In this document: piece after piece, positions 39,409 to 49,634 of the stretch | Numbering within the stretch: position 1 is the stretch's first letter | Layout: each line of letters opens with the position of its first letter | Origin: an uncultured SAR86 cluster bacterium | GTDB taxonomy: Bacteria > Pseudomonadota > Gammaproteobacteria > Magnimaribacterales > AG-339-G14 | Length of the DNA: 57,202 nucleotides | Reading direction: 5' to 3' | NCBI GenBank assembly: GCA_902514765.1 | Contig: CABXSA010000001.1 | Span: forward strand, 77,180-134,381 | The notes under the pieces: generated by a model | What the model saw: the letters and a program-made list of their open reading frames with translations, nothing else | Told to the model about the DNA's origin: nothing | Database searches by the model: none | Translations under genes and position numbers: made by a program

Positions 39409-41316
39409 ATGGCAGCAAATATAGAAAAATTCGATTTTGATCCGGAAAAACTTCGTCAAAAGTATAGAGAGGAAAGAGATAAACGTCTTCGTTCTGACGG
39501 CAATGATCAATATAATGAAGTTAAAGGAGATTTCTCGTATTTTGTAGAAGATCCATATGTTGAAGAAAAAACAGAAAGAGCATCTTTAAAACTTCATACT
39601 GAAATCGCAATTATCGGCGGAGGTTTTGGCGGAATGCTGGCTGCTGCAAGAATAAGAGAAGCAGGATTTGATGATTTTAAAATAATTGAAAAAGGGGGAG
39701 ACTTCGGAGGGACTTGGTATTGGAATAGATATCCTGGAGCTTCATGTGACATTGAATCTTATATTTATTTTCCTTTGCTTGAAGAAACTGGATTTATCCC
39801 TAAAAGAAAATACACCAATGCTCCTGAGACGCTAGAGTACTGTGGAGTTATTGCTGAAAAATTTAATCTTTATGAAAACTCTATTTTGCAAACAGAGGTT
39901 ACAGAAACAAAGTGGTCGGATGATTCTGGATTATGGACAGTTAAAACCAACAAAGGAGATGAAATAACTGCAAATTTTGTTGTTCATTCAAATGGACCTT
40001 TGAACAGACCAAAGCTGCCTGCAATAGATGGAATCAACGATTACAAAGGACATACTTTTCATACAAGTCGTTGGGACTACCAATACACCGGAGGATCTTC
40101 TCACGGAGACCTTAAAAATCTTTCCGACAAAAAAGTAGCCATTATTGGTACAGGAGCAACTGCAGTGCAGTGTATTCCGCATTTGGGAGCATCTACAAAA
40201 GAGCTTTATGTTTTTCAAAGAACTCCTTCGTCGATAGACGTAAGAGCAAACAGAGAAACCGATGAAGCTTGGTTTAATTCTATGAAGCCTGGGTGGCATG
40301 AAAAAAGAAGAGCTAACTTTGAAGGATTTCTTGGAGGAGAATTCAGCGGCGAAGATTTAGTAAACGATGGATGGACTGAAATTTTCAGAACCATATTGTC
40401 AGCATTTAGGGCATCAGGACCATCTAAACTCAGAATGGCTTTGTGGGCATTACTTGCGCCATTCAATAAAGATTTTTATAAAAAAGGCCTCAAGCCGTAT
40501 ATGGCCGATAAATTCATGAACTTTGTTGGAAAAGAAAATATTTCGAATAAAGTTGAAATGGTAGATTTTGCAAAAATGGAGCAAATCAGAGCTAGGGCTG
40601 AAGAGATTGTAAAAGATCCAAACGTAGCAGAATCTTTAAAGCCCTATTACCGACAATTTTGTAAACGCCCTTGTTTCCACGATGAATACTTAGATACTTA
40701 CAATCGTGAAAATGTGACTTTGGTTGATACTCAAGGTAAGGGCCTAGATAAAATCACTGAAAAGGGCATTTTCTTTGACGGCAAAGAATATGAAGTTGAT
40801 TGCATTATATTTGCTACAGGCTTTGAGGTGGGGACAGACTATACCAGAAGAAGTGGTTATGAAATTTATGGCAGAAATGGTCTTTCAATAATGGATAAAT
40901 GGAAAGATGGTCTTGCTACTATGCATGGCATGCATAGTCGCGGGTTTCCAAATAGCTTTTTCTTTGGTCCTCAACAAGCTGGCTTCACAGCAAACTATAC
41001 TCATTCTCTAGATGAACAGAGTATCCACCTTGCATATATTTTAAAATCTATGAGAGAACAGAATATTTCTCTAGTTGAGGCTTCGAAAGAAGGTGAGGAA
41101 AATTGGGTAAAAACCATCATAGATAACTCAAGAGACATGTTGAGTTTTCAAGAAAGCTGCACCCCTGGATATTACAATAACGAAGGGAAGCCCATGCAGG
41201 CTCCACAGAATAATCCTTACGGAGGAGGAGCTCTGAATTTTTTCAAACTTATGAAAAAATGGCGCGATAAAGGAGATCTTAAAGGCCTTGAGCTAAGTAG
41301 CAATAACTATAATTAA
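39409..41316 (+). CDS. Flavin-containing monooxygenase / Baeyer-Villiger monooxygenase-like
   Basis: AIIGGGFGGMLAAARIREAGF; YKGHTFHTSRWDY; VAIIGTGATAVQCIPHLG. Confidence 0.93.
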   Translation: MAANIEKFDFDPEKLRQKYREERDKRLRSDGNDQYNEVKGDFSYFVEDPYVEEKTERASLKLHTEIAIIGGGFGGMLAAARIREAGFDDFKIIEKGGDFGGTWYWNRYPGASCDIESYIYFPLLEETGFIPKRKYTNAPETLEYCGVIAEKFNLYENSILQTEVTETKWSDDSGLWTVKTNKGDEITANFVVHSNGPLNRPKLPAIDGINDYKGHTFHTSRWDYQYTGGSSHGDLKNLSDKKVAIIGTGATAVQCIPHLGASTKELYVFQRTPSSIDVRANRETDEAWFNSMKPGWHEKRRANFEGFLGGEFSGEDLVNDGWTEIFRTILSAFRASGPSKLRMALWALLAPFNKDFYKKGLKPYMADKFMNFVGKENISNKVEMVDFAKMEQIRARAEEIVKDPNVAESLKPYYRQFCKRPCFHDEYLDTYNRENVTLVDTQGKGLDKITEKGIFFDGKEYEVDCIIFATGFEVGTDYTRRSGYEIYGRNGLSIMDKWKDGLATMHGMHSRGFPNSFFFGPQQAGFTANYTHSLDEQSIHLAYILKSMREQNISLVEASKEGEENWVKTIIDNSRDMLSFQESCTPGYYNNEGKPMQAPQNNPYGGGALNFFKLMKKWRDKGDLKGLELSSNNYN

Positions 41317-41322
41317 TTTTAA

Positions 41323-41736
41323 ATGATAAGTTTATTTTTTGCAGGAGCGCTTGGCTTCTTTGCAATAATCTTGTCTTTACTTACTGTCAGACAAAGACTC
41401 AAAACTCAAATTAGCCTGGGCACTGGAGATAGCGAAGAATTGCTTTCTGCTCAAAGAGCGCATGGAAATTTTATTGAATATGCTCTTATTTTTTTGGCTT
41501 TATCATTTGCCCTTGAAATCATCGGACAGATACCTGATTTAGCAATTGTAATTCTAGGAGATGTATTTCTTTTAGCTAGAATTTCTCATGCTTACACTCT
41601 AATTGGAGGAGGAAATATAATTTTTAGACAGATGGGAATTTTATTTTCTTGGATAGTAATATTAATTCAGGCTTTTTGGGCAATGATTATTTCAGGCCAA
41701 TGGCTGATTTCTAATAATTTTGGCTTAAATATTTAA
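41323..41736 (+). CDS. MAPEG family membrane protein
   Basis: VRQRLKTQISLGTGDSEELLSAQRAHGNFIEYALIFLAL; ISHAYTLIGG. Confidence 0.9.
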   Translation: MISLFFAGALGFFAIILSLLTVRQRLKTQISLGTGDSEELLSAQRAHGNFIEYALIFLALSFALEIIGQIPDLAIVILGDVFLLARISHAYTLIGGGNIIFRQMGILFSWIVILIQAFWAMIISGQWLISNNFGLNI

Positions 41737-41744
41737 CTACAAAG

Positions 41745-42344
41745 ATGAGTTCTACCGATCTTTTTGAATTAACCCTTGCCTTAAAGATAGTTCTTTGGGT
41801 TGAAGCAATAGTTTATTTAGGCTTAGGCATCTTTGAAATTTTTGATGACTTCTTTAGAAAACTGCCTTCTTGGACAAACCTCAACGGAAAATTAAACGCA
41901 TATTTATTTATGGAAGACAAAATGCAACATAAATTTCATGCCATTGTTTGTTTTTTCCTTGGTTTCATTGCCTTAAACGGCATCATAGAGGGAGCAGTCA
42001 CTAGATTTGAAATTGAACTCCTATTTATCGGCCTGGCACTAATAATGATGCTTTTGTGGATGATAATGCCTCCTGGAAAAATGGGAATAGTTATGTTTTT
42101 AACTAAGCCTGAGACATATCTTTCAATTTCAATGTTTTTATTATTTTCCGATTTGATTAGGGTTGAAATTTTTATCATTTGTATTTTATTTAACATTTGG
42201 GGAATGGCGGTTTTTATCTTTAATACGAGAAAACTTGTTATTCCCTATACTTATAAAAGATTTCGTGGCGATGTAATCGAAGTTGGCATTTCAGAAAATA
42301 AAATCAAAGCTTGGGATAAGATGTCAGGATATAAAGAAAATTAA
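41745..42344 (+). CDS. Hypothetical multi-TM membrane protein
   Basis: 199 aa, several hydrophobic segments; 9 nt after MAPEG. Confidence 0.65.
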   Translation: MSSTDLFELTLALKIVLWVEAIVYLGLGIFEIFDDFFRKLPSWTNLNGKLNAYLFMEDKMQHKFHAIVCFFLGFIALNGIIEGAVTRFEIELLFIGLALIMMLLWMIMPPGKMGIVMFLTKPETYLSISMFLLFSDLIRVEIFIICILFNIWGMAVFIFNTRKLVIPYTYKRFRGDVIEVGISENKIKAWDKMSGYKEN

Positions 42345-42350
42345 GTAACA

Positions 42351-42911
42351 ATGAATGAAGCACTAAATAATATTCTCAATAGAAATTCTCCAAGAGAATT
42401 GTCTGAACCCTATCCTTCTGAAAAAGAAATGGAACTAATTTACCAGGCAGCTCTTAGGGCACCCGATCATGCTTGGCAAAGACCTTCAAGATTTATTCAA
42501 GTAACAGGCAAGGGTCTAGAAAAACTTTCCTCTGCTTTTGTAGACTATGCCAAAGAAAATGTTGATGGCCTTAACGAAGAAACTTTAAGTAAATACAAAG
42601 AAGCTCCTTTCCGCGCACCGATGATTATCATTTTAATCTCTGAAATTAAAATTCATCCAAAAGTTCCTGAAATTGAGCAAATGCTGTCTACCGCTGCTGC
42701 CACAGAAAATATCTTACTTGCTCTTAACGCGCTTAACTATGCTGGTATGTGGCGAACAGGAGTATTTGCTCTTAATGAAAAAATTTCAAAATATCTTGAT
42801 TTAAATGAAAATCAAAAAGTGATTGGTTATCTTTACGTTGGCACCGCTACTGGGAAACAAAAAAAAATACCAAAGATGAATACATCCGATTTTGTCACCG
42901 AGTGGATCTAA
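42351..42911 (+). CDS. Nitroreductase family protein
   Basis: RNSPRELSEPYPSEKEMELIYQAALRAPDHAWQRPSRFIQV; AAATENILLALNALNYAGMWRTG. Confidence 0.93.
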   Translation: MNEALNNILNRNSPRELSEPYPSEKEMELIYQAALRAPDHAWQRPSRFIQVTGKGLEKLSSAFVDYAKENVDGLNEETLSKYKEAPFRAPMIIILISEIKIHPKVPEIEQMLSTAAATENILLALNALNYAGMWRTGVFALNEKISKYLDLNENQKVIGYLYVGTATGKQKKIPKMNTSDFVTEWI

Positions 42912-42917
42912 ATTTAA

Positions 42918-43778
42918 ATGGAAAAAGTTTTCAAAATCTCTGAGGTTGAGAATCTAGCCGCATCTGTATTTGGTAATGAAAAGCATCCTTTAGTTATTTT
43001 TCTTCATGGCGGAGGACAAACTAGATTTGCTTGGGATGATGCTGCCAAGAATATCTCTGCTAATGGATTTTATGTAATTACATATGACCTCAGAGGGCAT
43101 GGCGATAGTTTTTGGTCTGAAGAAGGTAATTACAGTATCAAAGATCACAAAGAAGATTTAGCTTTTTTGCTCAAAACTTTGAATAAACCTGCCAATTTGG
43201 TTGGTGCCTCTCTAGGCGGAATGACCTCTTTATTATTCGTAGGAGACAAAAAATTATCCAAGTTTTGTAAAACTTTGACCATGGTGGACATTGGAGTCTA
43301 TCCAAACCAGGAAGGCTCAGAAAAGATTCTAAACTTTATGGGCTCAGCTAAAAATGGATTTAGTTCTCTAGAAGAGGCTGCTAATCATATTTCTGAGTTT
43401 TTACCTCATCGAAAAAAACCAAAAGACTTGTCTGGACTTCATAAAAATTTAAGAAAAAAAGATGATAATAGATTTTATTGGCACTGGGATCCTAAATTTT
43501 TAGAAGGAAGGAAAGGTAGAAATAACAAAGATTATTTTAAGCCTCTTGAGGAGGCAGCTCGGAATGTAAAACAACCGACCCTTTTGATTAGAGGAGCTCT
43601 CAGTGATGTTCTTACAGACGCAGATAAAGACCTTTTTTTGAATCTAGTAAAACATGCAGAATTTGAAGAGATAAAAAATGCGTTCCATATGGTAGCAGGA
43701 GATAGAAACGATATTTTTCAAGCAGCAGTTTATAAATTTCTAAAAAAACATAATCAACCGTTGTTAAATAATAAATAA
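42918..43778 (+). CDS. Alpha/beta hydrolase
   Basis: VIFLHGGGQTRFAWDD; LVGASLGGMTSLLF; AFHMVAGDRND. Confidence 0.94.
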   Translation: MEKVFKISEVENLAASVFGNEKHPLVIFLHGGGQTRFAWDDAAKNISANGFYVITYDLRGHGDSFWSEEGNYSIKDHKEDLAFLLKTLNKPANLVGASLGGMTSLLFVGDKKLSKFCKTLTMVDIGVYPNQEGSEKILNFMGSAKNGFSSLEEAANHISEFLPHRKKPKDLSGLHKNLRKKDDNRFYWHWDPKFLEGRKGRNNKDYFKPLEEAARNVKQPTLLIRGALSDVLTDADKDLFLNLVKHAEFEEIKNAFHMVAGDRNDIFQAAVYKFLKKHNQPLLNNK

Positions 43779-43799
43779 TTTGATTAGATATTAGGTCGT

Positions 43800-45092
43800 A
43801 TGGGGAAATTCTTTGGGACATTTCTGCTTTTTTTTTGCAGTTCATTCTTTTCTAACTCAGATCCAATTATATGGAGCGGCATTGGATATTTTGTAGATTC
43901 CGGCAAAACCTCATCGATTTATCCTAACTTAACTTCTTTAGAAAAGGACTTAAATTTAGCTAAGCTAATTTCAGATAAGTTTTCCGAAAATGAAAATATT
44001 ATTATTGGAGGTTCTGGTAACAGGTCAAGCGATGAAGGTCTTAATAGCGTTCTTTTAGCCATTACATCAGAAAAGATTTTTTCTAATTACAGGGGGAAAA
44101 ATCCTTTAAATGGAGCTCATTTGTGCTATCGAACTTATTTGCTTAGCTCACAAGTTGTACTTTACTCAATAAACGATAAAAAAATTCTGAAAGCATTTCC
44201 TAGTACAACTAAGAAAACATATATAGATGAGGATGATCAAGGATCATGTAACACATCAGCTGTTGATTTAAATCTTCATAAGGCAAGGTTTTCAGATATT
44301 CTTTGGGGCTTAGATCTTGCAAACATTGAATTAGGATCAGAATTTGTTAAAAACTATTCTTCTTCAAATTTAAGTTCAGAAGGAATGCTACAAGAACAAA
44401 TGGAAAGGATTCTCAAATTGAAAAACGTATTTTCAAAAGGCAACCAGCCTATAGGCGTTAGACAGGTTAGTGTATCGGAATATGCAAACAATCAACTTGT
44501 TGGAAAAGGAGATTTTTCATCACACCAAGATTATTTTTCTAAAGAAAAATTAAATCTCAAAGAATTAAAAGAGTGGCTAGGCGCTGAATTCTCTAAATGG
44601 CTAAGTCAAGATTTAAAAATTTCTATTGTTCCTTTCTACGAAGGAGAAGGCCTGACATTGAATATAGGCACCACGTTTTCTGATTCCGCAGAAGCCTTGA
44701 ATTTAAAAAAACCTGAGCTAAGTTATGGGTTTGACTATGTATTAAGAGGTTACAGGAAGGTTGATGTAGGAGAAACTCAGACACAAAAGGGCAGTGTTTG
44801 GTCTGTTTATTCTGGGATTAAATTTGGAGTAGTATTGGGAGAAGAGCCAGAAGATATTAAAAACCTTGCAACCATTCCTTATACTCAAAGTACCGCAAAA
44901 CAATATAATAAGACGGATATCTTGAATGACTGGGACAATTTTGACGAAACAACTCAAGTTGGCATTAGAGAAGTGAGTCAAAATTTGATTAAACAAAACA
45001 AGAAATGGATGAAAGAAAGCTCAGAAATTTCATCAAAAGAATTTAAAAATTTCGCAAAAACTATTTTAAACAAGGTGGGATATGAAAAATAA
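43800..45092 (+). CDS. Predicted exported protein, first gene of the FlgT/CsgG-like cluster
   Basis: Signal-like MGKFFGTFLLFFCSSFFSNSD; overlaps the next gene by 11 nt; family not identified. Confidence 0.65.
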   Translation: MGKFFGTFLLFFCSSFFSNSDPIIWSGIGYFVDSGKTSSIYPNLTSLEKDLNLAKLISDKFSENENIIIGGSGNRSSDEGLNSVLLAITSEKIFSNYRGKNPLNGAHLCYRTYLLSSQVVLYSINDKKILKAFPSTTKKTYIDEDDQGSCNTSAVDLNLHKARFSDILWGLDLANIELGSEFVKNYSSSNLSSEGMLQEQMERILKLKNVFSKGNQPIGVRQVSVSEYANNQLVGKGDFSSHQDYFSKEKLNLKELKEWLGAEFSKWLSQDLKISIVPFYEGEGLTLNIGTTFSDSAEALNLKKPELSYGFDYVLRGYRKVDVGETQTQKGSVWSVYSGIKFGVVLGEEPEDIKNLATIPYTQSTAKQYNKTDILNDWDNFDETTQVGIREVSQNLIKQNKKWMKESSEISSKEFKNFAKTILNKVGYEK

Positions 45093-46182
45093 AATAAAAA
45101 TACTTTTTATTTCGTTAGGTATGTTGGGCATAGGTTTTTTTCCTTCTTATGCAAGTACGGAAGTTGTAGTAAAGGGAACGGGCTTTAATTCCTTTTCCAA
45201 AGGATGTAGCAAAAATAAACCTCGTGACAAGGGCTTGCATGAAGCTACTATGGAAAAAGCAAAGAAAAAAGCTTGGAAAAGATTTGTCAGTAAACAAGAG
45301 GATGATGTCATCGATGTTTATGATGAAAACGAAGATGAAATCTTAGATAATCTTGATGAATTTATTTTAGATATGTCTGTTCTTAATCAAGAATGCGATA
45401 AATCTAGCAAAACTTATGAGCTTATTGTCAGGTTAACTGTAGACGATAGAGCATTTAAACGTTTTTTAACAAAGGCTACTGGAAATACCTCAAGACAAGG
45501 GGCTCTTGCTGGACAAAGAACATTAATTCTTTTGTATCCAAGGATGGTGGATAGCAGAATTGATGCAAGAAGAGCGGATGTTGATGAAACTAGATCCAGT
45601 TTTGTGGGAGATGAAGTAAGCGATGTTGATGATAGTTCAGCGTCTATCTCCGAAAGGTCGGTTTCTAAAACAGCGAAAATAAAAGGTGGAAGTACAACCG
45701 CTTCTAAAGTGATTTACAAAATGGGAAATAGACAAGATGCACAAGCTTCAGCGACACGAGCGCTTAGAAGATTCAAGATGAGACCAGTTTTTCCTCAAAA
45801 TCTAGTGGCAATCTCTGAAAGAGAAGGTATAGATTCAAGTTTTTTAAATACATTGACGAATGAGTTTATTAAAGAGGGAAATTACTCTTTTGAAAGCCTA
45901 GCCAATTTAGAAACTTTTTCCATGGATATTGGAACATATCAATATATTGTCTTAGGCTCCATAGATCTTAGCGAAGCAAGAGTAGACCAACAATCGGGCC
46001 TACCTAGAGTGACGGCAATAGTAAATATAGAGCTTTATGAAGCAACTATGGACGGAAATTTTGTTTTAGCAACTGCAAACGAATCTTTTAACGCAGTTGC
46101 AGAAACTCAGGAAGAGGCACAATCGGCTGCTTTAAAGAAAGCAGCAAAAACAGCAATTGAAGGTTTATTTACTCAGATCTGA
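45082..46182 (+). CDS. Predicted exported protein with weak FlgT/LPP20-like N-terminal features
   Basis: Signal-like IKILFISLGMLGIGFFPSYAS; EVVVKGTGFNSF...AMEKAKKKAWKRFV-type region (EATMEKAKKKAWKRFVSKQ); C-terminal VAETQEEAQSAALKKAAKTAIEGLF. Confidence 0.65.
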   Translation: MKNKIKILFISLGMLGIGFFPSYASTEVVVKGTGFNSFSKGCSKNKPRDKGLHEATMEKAKKKAWKRFVSKQEDDVIDVYDENEDEILDNLDEFILDMSVLNQECDKSSKTYELIVRLTVDDRAFKRFLTKATGNTSRQGALAGQRTLILLYPRMVDSRIDARRADVDETRSSFVGDEVSDVDDSSASISERSVSKTAKIKGGSTTASKVIYKMGNRQDAQASATRALRRFKMRPVFPQNLVAISEREGIDSSFLNTLTNEFIKEGNYSFESLANLETFSMDIGTYQYIVLGSIDLSEARVDQQSGLPRVTAIVNIELYEATMDGNFVLATANESFNAVAETQEEAQSAALKKAAKTAIEGLFTQI

Positions 46183-46230
46183 TGAGTTAATATAAGTTTT
46201 ATTATTTAAATAATTTTTTAGGAGAAAAAA

Positions 46231-46935
46231 ATGAAAAAAATTATACAAACCCTTGTCATCATGACATTTTTCCTAGCACCATCTCTTGGCCATGCCCAGT
46301 TTGGTGGCCTCGGAGGCCTTAAAGATGCAATGGGGGGCGGTGAATCATCTGGTGGAGGAAATGCATTAGCCCTTCAAGCAGAACTAATTTTAGGAATGAG
46401 TGTTGCTATGAATTCTTTTTTAAAGGCTGACGCAAAATTCATGAGCGCTATAGATCTAGATGCAGATGCGAAAAAACTTCTAAATCTTGTAGAGGAGCCT
46501 TCTGATAATGACAAAAAACTAGAAGCCAAGATTAAAGCGAGTAGAGAGGCAGATAAAAAAATGCAATCTTTCATTGATTCTGGAAAGGAATTAAGCGCTG
46601 AAGGAAAAAAAGATTTAGCTGATGGCTTACTTCCATACGCTATAGGAATGGCTTCAATGGTAAAAATGGCAAAGGTAGCTCCAGAGTTTTTGAAAGCTTC
46701 AGTTGATGAGATTAAGAGCGTGAAGAATCCAATGCAAATTGTCAAAATAAAAAAACAATTTGATTTAGGAGTAAAAACAGGAAAGCAAGTTCCTGATCTC
46801 TTCAAAAAATTAGGAACTTCTTCTAAAAAATTATTTGGCTTTGCGAAAGCAAATAAAATAGATATGAAAAAAGTTGAAAGTGATGCAAAAAAAGCGGGAG
46901 CGGCTGACGGCATACCTAGCATGAGCATGAACTAA
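46231..46935 (+). CDS. Predicted exported helical protein of unknown family
   Basis: Signal-like QTLVIMTFFLAPSLGHAQ, then GGLGGLKDAMGGGESSGGG; predicted helix-rich body; RBS AGGAG. Confidence 0.65.
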   Translation: MKKIIQTLVIMTFFLAPSLGHAQFGGLGGLKDAMGGGESSGGGNALALQAELILGMSVAMNSFLKADAKFMSAIDLDADAKKLLNLVEEPSDNDKKLEAKIKASREADKKMQSFIDSGKELSAEGKKDLADGLLPYAIGMASMVKMAKVAPEFLKASVDEIKSVKNPMQIVKIKKQFDLGVKTGKQVPDLFKKLGTSSKKLFGFAKANKIDMKKVESDAKKAGAADGIPSMSMN

Positions 46936-46942
46936 TTCAAAT

Positions 46943-48217
46943 ATGTTTTTTAGGAAATTTTTATTCATTTCATCTGTTTTTATTTTTGCAGGTTTTGCTT
47001 TCAGTCAGATAGAAACTGTATCAGTAAATGCCAAAGGTTATGGCGATGGACCTGAGTCAGCTTTAAATTCGGCGCTTACTCAGGCTATAGGCCAAGTTAA
47101 TGGGAGATCTATTGATTCTGATACGTTATTAACAACTTCTGAAAAAAGCACTACAAGCAACGACAAATCTGATTATCTCTCAAGTAGAGATTTTAAAGAA
47201 TCTATAAAATCAAAAACCAAAGGGGTAGTTGAGAGTTACTCAATTATTTCTAATGCAAAAGATGATTCGACAGGATTGTGGATGGCAGAAATCACAGCTC
47301 AAATAGCGAGATTCAAAACTTCGAAGTCTGCTAATCGAAAGAGAATTGCGGTCATTGATTTGATAGGCAGGCAAGGTTGTTGCAAAACTGCTGAGGGACA
47401 GTTGAATCCAGATGTTGTTGCATATGAAGTTTCTAGTGCAATTTCAAATTTCCTTGTTCAAAGTAGAAAATTCACAGTTTTGGATAGATCCTTTCAAGGA
47501 TTTGCTGAAGCAGAAAGAGATACCTTGAAGACTTCAGAAAATATGCCAGTTAAAGAATTGGCAAAGCTAGGACAAGAGTTATTTGCAGATATGATTCTTG
47601 TAGGAAACCTTAATTCTATAAGGCTTCAAAAAGCGCAAAGAAAAATGAAAACTTCTGATCGTGTTTTAGAATATTTAGCAGGAAATATTGCTACCAATAT
47701 CAGAATAATCGATACCGCCACAGGTCAAATTAAATTTTCTTCTTCTTTGAGAATGAATCCAAAAGATTTAGACCTGAGTCTTGGAAGTGATATCTTCACA
47801 ATCTCAAAAAAAGTTGGAGAACGCGTAGGATTTGCAGTTCTTAATGCAATTTATCCCATTCAAGTAACAGGCGTAACTGATAAAGTTACAGTTGATCTTA
47901 ATACTGGCGGAGACGTCGTTTCAGTGGGTCAAGTTTTTGATCTAATGTTGTTGGGAGAAAAAATAAAAGATGCTTATACAAAGGAATCTTTAGGTAAAAG
48001 AGAAACCAAAATAGGAACGGTTGAAATAACTCAAGTCTCTCCTAAACAGTCTAGAGGAAAAGCTATCCTAACTGATGAAAAAGTGAATCTTGAATCTAAT
48101 TTCAAACCTAAGATGTATATCTTAAGATTGAACAATTCAAGTAAAAAGCAGGCAGTAAAGAAAAAGACTAAAGAAGTAAGAAAACAAATAGAAAAAGATT
48201 TTGAGGATTTATACTAA
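46943..48217 (+). CDS. FlgT/CsgG-like exported protein
   Basis: Signal-like FLFISSVFIFAGFAFS; VNAKGYGDGPESALNSALTQAIGQVNG (FlgT_N-like); IAVIDLIGRQGCC...FLVQSRKFTVLDRSFQGFAEAERD...ADMILVGNLNSI (CsgG/FlgT_M-like); C-terminal GDVVSVGQVFDLML (FlgT_C-like). Confidence 0.7.
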   Translation: MFFRKFLFISSVFIFAGFAFSQIETVSVNAKGYGDGPESALNSALTQAIGQVNGRSIDSDTLLTTSEKSTTSNDKSDYLSSRDFKESIKSKTKGVVESYSIISNAKDDSTGLWMAEITAQIARFKTSKSANRKRIAVIDLIGRQGCCKTAEGQLNPDVVAYEVSSAISNFLVQSRKFTVLDRSFQGFAEAERDTLKTSENMPVKELAKLGQELFADMILVGNLNSIRLQKAQRKMKTSDRVLEYLAGNIATNIRIIDTATGQIKFSSSLRMNPKDLDLSLGSDIFTISKKVGERVGFAVLNAIYPIQVTGVTDKVTVDLNTGGDVVSVGQVFDLMLLGEKIKDAYTKESLGKRETKIGTVEITQVSPKQSRGKAILTDEKVNLESNFKPKMYILRLNNSSKKQAVKKKTKEVRKQIEKDFEDLY

Positions 48218-48239
48218 AACTAATTTAAAGGATAAGAAT

Positions 48240-49634
48240 ATGAATATTTATAAGTTAAAAATAAGAACTTTATTAATTATAGTTGCTATCTTTTCATCAG
48301 TTGTCATCAATGAAGAAATTGCTGATGATGAATCCGGAGGCTTTACTTTAAAAGTATTGCCTACGCCCGGAGGAGCTTGCGGCGATTATTTAGATAAAAA
48401 AGGATGGCGAGAAGGATTTCAAGTTCTGGGGAATGGAGCTGAGACTTTCTTTGCTATAGGTGAAAGTTCTGTAAAAGCTCCTAAAGGATCAAACGCCAGT
48501 GAGAATATGGCTTATATTGATTCAATTCAAACAGCATATGCAGTAGCAGCGTTATCGGCAAAAAGGAAGTTAGCTGAAGCCTGGAGTTTGAAGGTAAAGT
48601 CAGATATTCAAAATTCTATGATCGAAAGAGTTAAATCTGGCACTCCCCCTAAGGTTTTGCTCGCAGAAAGAGAGGCTGAACAAAAGGATAAGTTAGTAGA
48701 TAACTCCGACGACGGTGAATTATCTATGTTCGAAAAAGCTAAACTTTTGATAAATCAAAAACTTGATTCGATGCTAAGCGATGAGACCAAACAAAAACTA
48801 GAAGATGATAATTTAGCTGATGCTGAAGCTGAGAAAATTTTAGAGGATGAAATTAATAGGATTTCAGACCAAAGTAGTTTTAATCAAACAATTGAATCGG
48901 CCGCTCAAGCAGAAATCAAAGGTATGAAAACTGTGCATACTAATAAGTCAAAAACAGGTGTATGTGTAGTTGCAGGATATTCAGAAAAAACTTCCAAACA
49001 GGCTGACGCTCTTGCTACAGGAAATTTATCAATTATGAAAGGTCTAAAACCTAGTAAGCCTTTCAGCAAACGTATCCCAAACTACAAAACACAAGAAGGA
49101 TTGATGGAATTATTGGGTATGTTCGGAGCCCACATAGCAAGAAATGAAAAAGGTGAAATGGGGATTATCAGTTATGCTCAAGCTGGCTCGCAAAGAAGCG
49201 ACTCAACGTCTCTAGGTTTTGCTTTTAATGTCGCAACTGCAAAAGCTAGAGCTCAAATAGCTCAGTTAAGCAATGAAAACATAGCTGTACAAAATAAATT
49301 ACAACAAATAGAAATTGCTACAGGATTCGCAAATAGTGATCTAAAAGAGTACTACTCTGAAAGAAATTCTGAGGATAGGATGAACGCAAGTTCAAGGCTA
49401 ACAGTTTCAGGTGTATCAGAATGGGGAAGGTGGACGGTAGAAAATCCTGACACAAAAAGCCCCATGGTTGGAGTGATTCTTACTTGGACTCCTTCAGGAG
49501 CTGACTTTGCTAAAAAAAGTAGAGACGCTAGCAAAGAAAGAAGTTCAAATAGCGGATCATCTCAAAGTACTTGGTCCGAGGAATCCGGATATACTTCTGG
49601 AGGTTCCTCTGGAGATGATGAAGAAGACTTTTAG
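48240..49634 (+). CDS. Predicted exported protein (possibly DUF6844-like)
   Basis: Hydrophobic N-terminus IRTLLIIVAIFSSVVI; GACGDYLDKKGWREGFQVLGNGAETFFAIGESSV; ATG 48240 after an AAGGATAAG RBS-like stretch. Confidence 0.65.
   Translation: MNIYKLKIRTLLIIVAIFSSVVINEEIADDESGGFTLKVLPTPGGACGDYLDKKGWREGFQVLGNGAETFFAIGESSVKAPKGSNASENMAYIDSIQTAYAVAALSAKRKLAEAWSLKVKSDIQNSMIERVKSGTPPKVLLAEREAEQKDKLVDNSDDGELSMFEKAKLLINQKLDSMLSDETKQKLEDDNLADAEAEKILEDEINRISDQSSFNQTIESAAQAEIKGMKTVHTNKSKTGVCVVAGYSEKTSKQADALATGNLSIMKGLKPSKPFSKRIPNYKTQEGLMELLGMFGAHIARNEKGEMGIISYAQAGSQRSDSTSLGFAFNVATAKARAQIAQLSNENIAVQNKLQQIEIATGFANSDLKEYYSERNSEDRMNASSRLTVSGVSEWGRWTVENPDTKSPMVGVILTWTPSGADFAKKSRDASKERSSNSGSSQSTWSEESGYTSGGSSGDDEEDF

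Noticed and set aside
46374-46928. 184-aa antisense ORF
   Set aside because: Fully inside the well-supported plus-strand exported protein; composition looks like a codon-bias shadow (long Ser/Phe/Ala runs) and no family recognised.
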